Origin: JAZDEY01 sp043808325 [NCBI: Candidatus Eiseniibacteriota bacterium]
GTDB taxonomy: Bacteria; Arandabacterota; Arandabacteria; Arandabacterales
NCBI GenBank assembly: GCA_043808325.1
Contig: JAZDEY010000042.1
Location: 1-59,921, forward strand
Direction: 5' to 3'
DNA length: 59,921 nt
Below the pieces are notes generated by a model. It ran no database searches and was not told the DNA's origin. It saw only the letters and a program-made list of their open reading frames with translations. Of this stretch, positions 1-6,238 are shown one piece after another (positions within the stretch are counted from its first letter, which is position 1; every line of letters begins with the position of its first letter). Position numbers and translations under genes: made by a program.

Positions 1-53
1 GATTTCTCCTCATCCGACAACACAAGCAGCCCTCTTGGCCGGCCGGCTTTCAT
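1..53 (-). CDS. IS630 family transposase, N-terminal fragment at window edge
   Basis: The visible residues begin MKAGRPRGLLVLSDEE, the typical basic N-terminus of IS630-family transposases that leads into a helix-turn-helix. The same reading occurs at the right end of the window, where 36 codons are visible. The gene runs off the edge, so the catalytic DDE domain cannot be seen. The start is set by an AAGGAGG site seven bases upstream. Confidence 0.7.
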   Translation of the reverse strand, partial: MKAGRPRGLLVLSDEEK

Positions 54-138
54 GAGTACCTCCTTGTCGATAGGAACGGTACCCACTATATGCGCAGAAC
101 CATACATTAATCAACTTGTTTATGGGACACGACACTAG
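1..138 (-). mobile_element. IS630-like element, left partial copy
   Basis: This segment is the reverse complement of 59728-59865 with only two differences that I can see. It holds the outer tip and the first codons of a transposase. The tip begins after a TA dinucleotide at 136-137, which fits the TA target of IS630/Tc1 elements. The transposase would start at 53 on the minus strand after an AAGGAGG ribosome site. Only about 17 codons are present before the window ends. The insertion cuts the ATPase gene that follows. Confidence 0.75.
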
Positions 139-922
139 TAAGGCGCTTCAGACGGTCAAAGACTTTGTCGAATTCAACCTGGATTGTTGCGCGCATTTCA
201 TCTTCAATCTGCTGCGCATTTGGATGGGCTGCCAGTGCCTTGTCTACGATGCCTTTGAATTGATTCTGGACTGACGTCTCACCGATCCCGTAGTTTGCGG
301 TGTCGGCGAAAAAGATCAACTGCGGCAATACCTCTCGGAGCTTCTTTTCGACTGGCATTGCATCAACCCATGCTTCGCGCAAGCCCTTGCCACCCGCTTG
401 GACGTTTCTGCGCAGCGATGCCCGCTTCTCCTGATTGGTCTCTTTTCCGGCCTTGACAGCGGGAAGCTGATTTGCGGCCAGAAGTTCGAGCAATTGGTCC
501 TGATTCTTGAGTGCCAACGGGAAAAGCGCATCGTCATCAATGTCCTGAATAAGGATCTCAAAGGCCGTGATTGCCTTTGTCGATATGGACATGCGCAATC
601 TGAGTAAGCCCCGACTATCGACAAGACAGTCATCAGTCAAGTGGATTTTGTTCTTGGCGTCAATTTGGACTTCCTGAGTCGTCAGGGCTTTCGGATCAAA
701 CGCGACCTCGATCTCGGCGATAGCATCCGCGTTCTTGGCGTGCAAGTCTGAAAGATCCAGACCGCCCTTCTTCGGTGGGTCAAAGAACATCTTGAGTGCG
801 TGGAGGAGTCCCGATTTGCCAGCGTCGTTGCGACCGACAATAGGTGTAACGCCACCCAGAGTAACGATGCCACTATCGGCTAATGCTCGGAAGTTCTTGA
901 CACGCATCTCTGCTATCGGCAT
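107..922 (-). pseudogene. RecF/OLD-like AAA ATPase, 3' end cut off by IS630-like element
   Basis: The N-terminus reads like a RecF/SMC/OLD-type ATPase: a short beta strand with VKNFRAL, then a Walker A loop GRNDAGKS at residues 30-37. Such proteins usually run to 400-650 residues, with Walker B and sometimes a Toprim nuclease at the C-terminus. Here the native frame ends near residue 263, where IS sequence begins at 136. The last eight residues come from the insertion sequence, so Walker B and everything after it are lost and the gene is broken. It is the last gene of a minus-strand run and lies 95 bases beyond the PD-(D/E)XK-like gene, next to a HEPN-like gene. That company suggests an anti-phage or DNA-processing role, but this is inference. 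Confidence 0.7.
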
Positions 923-1017
923 CCTTTGTTCTCCTTATCTTGAATAGCCCGAGCAAACGGTGCCGCCCGAGCTTCCCCCCGTTGGTTGGACGCTGCATCA
1001 GGGATGGCACCTAAGTA

Positions 1018-2562
1018 TCACCTCTTGCTTGCCGACGGCTTGATGGTTCCGTCGATGAACACCAGCTCGGACAGCGGTTCCCCTCGCGACGATGCATCAT
1101 TCTTGAGTTTTGTCAGCTGGTCCACCTTCTTGCCCATTCTTCCTACGTCGATGACGAGGTAGAATGCGCGTGTGGTGGCTTCGGCCTTCTTGTAGATTTC
1201 CAACTGAGCTCCATACCCATGTACAAGTTTGGGATTGGCCGAGAGCTTTATTTCGACTAATACTCTTGATTCAGCACCTCGTGACAACTTGAAGTCGACC
1301 TGCCCGCTTCCCGAGTCCACTTCCGGTGATATATCAACGTTGTTCGCGTGACAATAGGAATATGCAACGAGTCTGTAGAAAAAGCCCGACTGGGGCTGTT
1401 TCCCGACTCGCAAGTACTTGATTGTATTGATCGCAGGTTTCCGACAAATGCCTTTTACTACAGATTCAACGGCGAAGAAGAGCCGTTGGGCGGTGGATTC
1501 ATGACGTGGAGCACCCGATTCTGTGTAGAGCTCCTTGTTAAGTCCATTGTTTTCGATAAGCTGACGAAACCGTTCTATGATCAGACCCACCAGACGTGTG
1601 ACTGACTCCAGGTCGGCGGGGTGCCGAAACTGCGTAAGATCAAGGGGAAACCCCTCTGCGAACTCACGGGCTATGTGAGCCCACTTAATCAGGCCATCGG
1701 GGTCTCTGTCTACGCTGTAGGGTATGGGTAGCACCGCGTGCATCGCATCAAGCAATGTCTGAAAGGCCTCGAAGTTCGCCAATGCTTGCCTTTTTAGCTC
1801 GTCGATGTCGCGCTTTGCTTCCTCGGCCCAAATGTGTCCAATATGTTGGTTCACGCGGTTCCTGAGCGCCTCGTTCCTTGCGGCCGCGTCCGCTATCTCA
1901 TCCCAATCACGCGCCACCGGCAGTTTCCTCAGGATATCCTTTGGTACGAGAATAATGGGCGTCCGTCTTGCCTGGAAAGGGTTCCTAAGAAAAGAGCCCG
2001 ATAACCCAGCAATGTCGAACGGCTCCCCCTTCAACCTCAGTTCTTTCAGTACGGCTGTGTTGAAATCCATCAAAGCGCCCAAGACTGCATTCGTCGCCAT
2101 GTCACTAATGCGGTCGGGACCGATACCCGCTTCAAAGAGCGCCATCGCAGGAAAGAGATCGGGGTCTGTGATTCCAAGGTCAACTATCTCCTTCCCGACA
2201 CGCAGCAAGCGATCAGTCATCTCGTAGCCAAACCCACTACCATAGATTGATGCGGCACCGTATCCAAGGCACGTGCCGCGTATTTCGTGAAACGCGAGGA
2301 GTCTTCTGGCAGTTCGCCACGCGACATCACCCTGGCGCGTAGTTGCAGAGAGGAACCTGATGACCTTCTCGAAATGCGATCGATACTGCGCCACAGCGGT
2401 ACGGCGTATCTCGTCGTGCCGGCTATGCTGGAATAAGAGTGGGTCAATGAACAGCCTTGTATCTATGGCCAGAGTGATATCGAGAACATCGAGCCCATCC
2501 AGTGCGCGCCGCGAGAGTCCAAAGTAGCCAGAAAGTGTTGTTGGGTTCTTTACTCTTGCCAC
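1018..2562 (-). CDS. Uncharacterised protein with C-terminal PD-(D/E)XK-like nuclease motif
   Basis: I do not recognise a named family for this 514-residue protein. The first 400 residues are mostly helical and have no clear motif. The C-terminus holds VDF at 422-424, VEIKL at 436-440 and a downstream Q in QLEIY at about 453. This D...ExK...Q order matches PD-(D/E)XK nucleases, with D423, E437 and K439 as the likely metal site. The start is GTG at 2562, behind a GAGGTGATA site. Upstream lies an attC-type site, so the gene looks like an integron cassette. A 108-bp stretch inside it (1365-1472, residues about 364-399) has a diverged duplicate at 2615-2722. It probably works with the neighbouring ATPase and HEPN-like genes, perhaps in defence; this is inference. 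Confidence 0.55.
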   Translation of the reverse strand: MARVKNPTTLSGYFGLSRRALDGLDVLDITLAIDTRLFIDPLLFQHSRHDEIRRTAVAQYRSHFEKVIRFLSATTRQGDVAWRTARRLLAFHEIRGTCLGYGAASIYGSGFGYEMTDRLLRVGKEIVDLGITDPDLFPAMALFEAGIGPDRISDMATNAVLGALMDFNTAVLKELRLKGEPFDIAGLSGSFLRNPFQARRTPIILVPKDILRKLPVARDWDEIADAAARNEALRNRVNQHIGHIWAEEAKRDIDELKRQALANFEAFQTLLDAMHAVLPIPYSVDRDPDGLIKWAHIAREFAEGFPLDLTQFRHPADLESVTRLVGLIIERFRQLIENNGLNKELYTESGAPRHESTAQRLFFAVESVVKGICRKPAINTIKYLRVGKQPQSGFFYRLVAYSYCHANNVDISPEVDSGSGQVDFKLSRGAESRVLVEIKLSANPKLVHGYGAQLEIYKKAEATTRAFYLVIDVGRMGKKVDQLTKLKNDASSRGEPLSELVFIDGTIKPSASKR

Positions 2563-2611
2563 CTAGAGTATCACCTCGCTTCTTCCTCCGAGTCCGGTAT
2601 GGGGGCCTGGC

Positions 2612-2814
2612 GTCCAACGAGTCTATAGAAAAAGTCCGATTGGGGCCGTTTCCCGACTCGTAAGTACTTGATTTTATTGATCGCGTATTCCCGGCAAATG
2701 CCTTTTCCTACAGATTCAACGGTGTGGCTGAGCGGCGGGGCGAGGTGGCGCGGCGCTTGCCACTGCAAGCGACGTGACGCCGCAGACCAAGTCCGCTCAA
2801 GCCGCTTGTTGGAC
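2612..2814 (-). other. attC-type integron recombination site, split by a 108-bp gene fragment
   Basis: Read on the minus strand, GTCCAAC at 2814-2808 fits the R'' box (RYYYAAC). It starts seven bases after the stop of the HEPN-like gene. The complementary arms TGAGCGG (2799-2793) and CCGCTCA (2735-2729) fit L'' and L'. The expected R' box GTTGGAC is not next to L' but at 2618-2612. In its place stands GTTGAAT (2720-2714), which also fits GTTRRRY. The DNA between the two GTT boxes is a gene fragment. If it is removed, an ordinary attC of about 100 bp is restored. No integrase lies in the window. Confidence 0.55.
2615..2722 (-). repeat. 108-bp diverged copy of an internal part of the 1018-2562 gene
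   Basis: The segment aligns without gaps to 1365-1472, with 12 differences by eye (about 89% identity), many of them at third codon positions. It therefore comes from a homologous gene and is not a fresh duplication of this one. Both edges coincide with GTT boxes of the attC site (GTTGAAT and GTTGGAC). The translated piece encodes the stretch around IKYLRVGK. It cannot be a working gene. Confidence 0.8.
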
Positions 2815-2821
2815 GCCATGT

Positions 2822-3787
2822 TTACTCCACATACATGAGAGCAGACGTCACAAAGAATGACTGATCCGGCCTGGGCGGCCCATCCAGAGGCAAGCCCATA
2901 GCCAGCTTGACCCCCTTGTAGCAGAGATCCACGGCTTCGAACTTCAACTCAGTAGCACGTAGAAACGTCCCGGCATCCACTGGTTGGTTGCCGTGGGCGA
3001 CCACGGCATTGCGGGTCTTCCAGAGCTGCGCGAACTGATCGGGAGTAGCGCCGAGCTTGCCGACCAGAAGCTCCCGGACCATCGCGGACACTCCCGGGTC
3101 TTCGGGAGTCAGATGGCCGCACTTGGAGCAACGACGCTCGGCGGGCTTCAGTTGCACCACCTCGCGAGCGATAGCCTGTAGGCTCACCATGACGGCGGCG
3201 TAGGTGTCCAGAGGATCGCGCTCGGCCAGTGCGCGCCGCAGCCAGAAGAGCGAAATGAAGATGTTATTGGTCGGTGTTCGGCCGCCGAAGGGATCCTCTG
3301 GAAAGTGCAACGGGGTCCGGGTCTCACCAGCGCGGCCTAGGGGATGCAGACATGTGGACATCGAGCCCCCCTCTTGGATGTGGGTAGTCTGCGTATGGAG
3401 AGCTGCGAGTCTCAGGCCAGCAAGAAACGACAGCATCCCGAGAAAGCGCTCCACGATGGCGATGGCTGCGTCATCTATGCTGGCAATCAGAGCCTCGGGC
3501 GTCGCAGCCTGTGGAACATGGAAGGCGATGGCCACAATGGTCCCGACCTCCTTGCCGTCGGGCGACGCGACCCTCTTGAGTGGCGCGCTCCAAACCTCGC
3601 GACCGAGGCGGTCGAGAAGCCTCCGAACCGCGTCCTTCTGCTTCTCCCCGACAGTCAGACCGGGAATGATGAACTGAACTGCAGCCTGGACATGGCCAGC
3701 CCGTCGAGGAGCCACAACCAGCGGCGGTCCGAGGAACTGGCGCGGCTTGAACATGAACTCCCTTGATGTCCCACTATCTGGGTTCAC
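2822..3787 (-). CDS. HEPN-like protein with a CxxC pair (integron-cassette gene)
   Basis: This 321-residue protein has no family that I can name with certainty. Near the C-terminus it carries CSKC at 220-223, which could be half a zinc knuckle. It is followed by RNAVVAHG at 259-266, the R(x5)H pattern typical of Apea-type HEPN domains, where R259 and H265 would be the RNase residues. Surrounding helices such as FWLRRALAER and YAAVMVSLQAIAREVV fit a helical HEPN bundle. The start is GTG at 3787, behind TAGGAG. The gene sits between a GTTGGAC box 17 bases upstream of its start and an attC site 7 bases after its stop, which is the tight packing of a gene cassette. A defence or abortive-infection role is plausible but not shown. 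Confidence 0.5.
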   Translation of the reverse strand: MNPDSGTSREFMFKPRQFLGPPLVVAPRRAGHVQAAVQFIIPGLTVGEKQKDAVRRLLDRLGREVWSAPLKRVASPDGKEVGTIVAIAFHVPQAATPEALIASIDDAAIAIVERFLGMLSFLAGLRLAALHTQTTHIQEGGSMSTCLHPLGRAGETRTPLHFPEDPFGGRTPTNNIFISLFWLRRALAERDPLDTYAAVMVSLQAIAREVVQLKPAERRCSKCGHLTPEDPGVSAMVRELLVGKLGATPDQFAQLWKTRNAVVAHGNQPVDAGTFLRATELKFEAVDLCYKGVKLAMGLPLDGPPRPDQSFFVTSALMYVE

Positions 3788-3803
3788 GCTATGCTCCTAG
3801 CGC

Positions 3804-3810
3804 GTCCAAC
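3804..3810 (-). other. Cassette-start core box GTTGGAC
   Basis: On the minus strand GTTGGAC matches the attC R' box (GTTRRRY) and lies 17 bases before the GTG start of the HEPN-like gene, as at the start of an integron cassette. A possible partner GCCCAAC lies at 3847-3841 on the minus strand. The 44-bp span is short for an attC and I do not see matching inner arms, so only the core box is called. Confidence 0.35.
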
Positions 3811-4150
3811 TACTGATTATACTGATCCGTATGGCTCACCGTTGGGCTGCGGTCCTGTCGGCAGTACACGCAGACGATCCTATCACTGGGTCATCATATT
3901 TTCAACACCTTTTGCGCAGTCCTTGGGGCAAGGGCTGGTATTATACGGTTTCCTGCTAACACCAAGCGTGCGGAGTTATGCCGCAGCTACCGGGCTCCGC
4001 ACACCCTTGCCGCCCTTGTCCAAGAAGATGGCGCACATCGGAAGCGATGCGCCAAAGCCCGGGGGCGCGGTGATAGACACATACATTCTAGGGGGTGCTT
4101 CCCCGATACGCGGGCGTAGTCCGGGATGTTATGTGTCTGAAGCGTCTCGG
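3811..4150. other. Non-coding 340-bp gap with three strong hairpins
   Basis: No convincing gene is present; an open frame of 126 codons crosses the stretch but has no ribosome site and no family resemblance. Three inverted repeats follow each other: GTGCGGAG/CTCCGCAC (3968-3975 with 3995-4002), TGGCGCA/TGCGCCA (4029-4054, with inner pairing) and AGACACATA/TATGTGTCT (4075-4083 with 4130-4138). The last encloses GGGG/CCCC at 4091-4104. The arrangement could be a structured RNA or a set of terminators for the macrodomain gene. I cannot match it to a known RNA family. Confidence 0.4.
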
Positions 4151-4696
4151 TCAGGAGGCTCTCGACTTTAGAGTCTCTCTCATCATCTCAGCGTATAGAT
4201 CGTAGTCACGCCGGCTGAAGAGGACAAACTGAATCTCTTTGAGGCTGGTCGGCTTGGCCAGATGGTGAAGCGCAGCGTCCACGGCAATCGGGCAGGCGCG
4301 GTCGATTGGGTACCCATACACGCCGGTGCTGATCGAGGGGAAGGCTATGGACTTGAGCTTCCGCTTGGCCGCGAGCGCAAGGCTGTTCTCGTAGGCACTC
4401 TTGAGGAGGGCCGCCTCCTTCGCCGTGCCCCCAAACCAGATCGGTCCGACGGTATGAATCACGTACTTGGCAGGGAGGTTGCCGCCACTCGTGATTACGG
4501 CACTCCCTGTGGCACAATGCCCGATCTTGCGACACTCCTCCATAATCCGGGGGCCGCCGGCGCGGTGGATCGCACCGTCCACTCCCCCTCCACCTCTCAG
4601 GCCCTCATTGGCAGCATTGACGATCGCGTCGGTCCCGACCCTCGTGATATCGCCCTGTACGACCATTATTGTCTTGCCCTTGTATCGGAAGTCCAT
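4151..4696 (-). CDS. Macrodomain protein, MacroD/YmdB-type ADP-ribose hydrolase
   Basis: This is a single macrodomain of about 181 residues. It has the full set of MacroD-type signatures in order: GDIT followed by DAIVNAAN near the N-terminus, the glycine-rich [14 protein letters not shown] loop, HTVGPIW, and [10 protein letters not shown] for the distal ribose. Relatives remove acetyl groups from O-acetyl-ADP-ribose or ADP-ribose from acidic side chains in the cytoplasm. The frame is open to 4780, but the most likely start is ATG at 4696, six bases after GGGGGTG; this matches the usual length of the family. The gene is divergent from the Rrf2 operon, and its 5' side lies next to that operon's promoter. 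Confidence 0.9.
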   Translation of the reverse strand: MDFRYKGKTIMVVQGDITRVGTDAIVNAANEGLRGGGGVDGAIHRAGGPRIMEECRKIGHCATGSAVITSGGNLPAKYVIHTVGPIWFGGTAKEAALLKSAYENSLALAAKRKLKSIAFPSISTGVYGYPIDRACPIAVDAALHHLAKPTSLKEIQFVLFSRRDYDLYAEMMRETLKSRAS

Positions 4697-4787
4697 CGCC
4701 ATCACCCCCAGGCATTGTACCACTGGCATAGAGTTGTTGCCACCGTCGGGCAGAATCAGACCAAGTCGAAGATCGCGCACAAATAGC

Positions 4788-4816
4788 TTGACATAGTTCT
4801 GAACTAATACTAATAT
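4788..4816 (+). promoter_or_regulatory. Sigma-70-type promoter of the Rrf2-ferredoxin-CooS operon with repeated ACTAATA
   Basis: TTGACA at 4788-4793 and TAATAT at 4811-4816 are separated by 17 bases, an almost perfect housekeeping promoter. The -10 region overlaps two ACTAATA units (4803-4809 and 4809-4815). This would be a natural place for the Rrf2 protein to bind and repress its own operon. Binding is inference. Confidence 0.65.
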
Positions 4817-4853
4817 AGTCTCAGTTTAACCGCCGTTATGGCAAGAGAGCGAA

Positions 4854-5363
4854 ATGAGACTGATTACAAAAGAGACTGACTACGCGATACGAGCCGCGAT
4901 CAATCTAGCGCGGAAGCCGGGCGCATTCGTGTCGTCGGCTGAAATATCCCAGGAGGAAGGCATACCGCTGCAGTTCCTGAGGCGGATTCTGCAGAGGCTC
5001 ATTAGAGAAGGCTTGGTCACCTCGCGCGAAGGAGTGGCTGGCGGTATCCGACTTAAGTCCAAGCCGGAGAAGATCCGAGTGCTTGACCTGGTCAGGGCTT
5101 TTCAGGGGGAGATCGAGCTCTCGGGGTGCATGTTCCGGAGGCAGATGTGCGCCAATCGGGCGACGTGCGTCCTCAGGAAGAGAATCAAAACCATCGAGCG
5201 AGGCCTTGTGGAGCAATTCGGGAACATCTCGATTGCGGATTTGCTGCAGGATGGCGAGAGAAAGATGACAGGCAGGGGACCCGCGGGGACCGCGAAAGCA
5301 AGAGGAAGGGTGACGCACGGGAACTCCAAGGAGACCAGGAAAGAAAGACGGGGTGCGAAATGA
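4854..5363 (+). CDS. Rrf2 family regulator with three-cysteine Fe-S motif
   Basis: The first 70 residues form the Rrf2 winged helix (MRLITKETDYAIRAA...; recognition helix around LQFLRRILQRL; wing GGIRL). Cys92, Cys99 and Cys105 follow with the C-x6-C-x5-C spacing seen in IscR and NsrR, so the protein probably binds a 2Fe-2S or 4Fe-4S cluster and senses NO, O2 or Fe-S status. A basic tail of about 30 residues after position 135 is unusual for the family. The gene is first in an operon; its stop overlaps the next start by four bases (ATGA). A strong promoter with repeats lies just upstream, which suggests autoregulation. NsrR-like relatives often control hybrid-cluster proteins, and this fits the deviant CooS two genes downstream. 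Confidence 0.9.
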   Translation: MRLITKETDYAIRAAINLARKPGAFVSSAEISQEEGIPLQFLRRILQRLIREGLVTSREGVAGGIRLKSKPEKIRVLDLVRAFQGEIELSGCMFRRQMCANRATCVLRKRIKTIERGLVEQFGNISIADLLQDGERKMTGRGPAGTAKARGRVTHGNSKETRKERRGAK

Positions 5364-6238
5364 AACGCGACATCATTACGATTGACGAACCCAGATGTAC
5401 GGGCTGTGGCCTGTGCATTCCCAACTGCCCCGAGGGGGCGATCCAGGTGATTGACGGTAAGGCCCGGCTGGTGAGTGACCTGTTCTGCGACGGCCTCGGG
5501 GCGTGTGTCGGCCATTGCCCGGAAGATGCTATCACGATCGAGAAACGGGAGGCCAAGCCTTACGACGAGGCCAGCGTGATGGCGAACATCATAAAGGCCG
5601 GGCCGAACGTGATCGCGGCTCATCTCAAGCATCTCGCCGACCACGGCCAGGATGAGTATCTCGAGCAAGCCAAGAGCTTCCTTAAGGCGCGGCGCATTGC
5701 GGTGCCTCGCGACGCCGGCACGGCGGCCGGAGGCAGCACAGCTCTCACAGAAGACAACTTTCCCTCCTGCCCCGGTGCACGCATGGTGGACTTGAGGGAA
5801 GCCCTGGCTCCATCGTGCCCCGGCGCCCGGACGGGGGATGTCGGAAAGCAGTCCCAGCTCCGTCAGTGGCCGGTCCAGTTGCAGCTCCTTAACCCTCGCG
5901 CGCCCTACTTCAAGGATGCCGATCTCCTCATCGCCGCCGACTGCGTGCCGTTTTCCTACCCAGATTTCCACGACCGCTTCTTGAAGGGCAAGATCCTCAT
6001 CGTCTTCTGCCCCAAACTGGATCAGGTCGACGATCTTTATGTTGAAAAACTCGCCGAGATATTTAAAAATAACAACATCAAATCAATTACGACGCTTCAC
6101 ATGGAAGTGCCCTGCTGTTTCGGGACCACGGGCGTAGTCGAGGAAGCTCTCAAACGATCAGGGAAGCCTATCCCCGTCGACGACTACACCATTTCGATAA
6201 AGGGCGACCTAATCCAGGAGGAGGAGAAGCATGGATAA
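5360..6238 (+). CDS. 4Fe-4S dicluster ferredoxin-type protein, partner of CooS homologue
   Basis: The protein has 292 residues. The N-terminus carries two clusters: CTGCGLCIPNCPEGAI, and CDGLGACVGHCPEDAI with a longer first gap, both typical of ferredoxins. Two SCPGAR motifs follow (near residues 128 and 145), then a C-terminal alpha/beta domain with ADCVPFSYPDFHDRFL, VFCPKLD and EVPCCFG. The family is widespread in anaerobes and often sits beside CooS or hybrid-cluster proteins, where it would pass electrons. The start at 5360 overlaps the Rrf2 stop by four bases, and the stop overlaps the CooS start by eight bases. The three genes are therefore translationally coupled. It differs from classical CooF by this extra C-terminal domain. 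Confidence 0.85.
   Translation: MKRDIITIDEPRCTGCGLCIPNCPEGAIQVIDGKARLVSDLFCDGLGACVGHCPEDAITIEKREAKPYDEASVMANIIKAGPNVIAAHLKHLADHGQDEYLEQAKSFLKARRIAVPRDAGTAAGGSTALTEDNFPSCPGARMVDLREALAPSCPGARTGDVGKQSQLRQWPVQLQLLNPRAPYFKDADLLIAADCVPFSYPDFHDRFLKGKILIVFCPKLDQVDDLYVEKLAEIFKNNNIKSITTLHMEVPCCFGTTGVVEEALKRSGKPIPVDDYTISIKGDLIQEEEKHG

Noticed and set aside
957-991. GTCCAAC box on the minus strand between the PD-(D/E)XK-like and ATPase genes, as a second attC
   Set aside because: Only the R'' box fits. The nearest GTT downstream reads GTTTGCT, which breaks the GTTRRRY rule, and the span is too short for an attC. It may be a decayed site.
3791-4171. Plus-strand open frame of 126 codons
   Set aside because: No ribosome site, no domain-like composition, and it overlaps hairpins and the end of the macrodomain gene.
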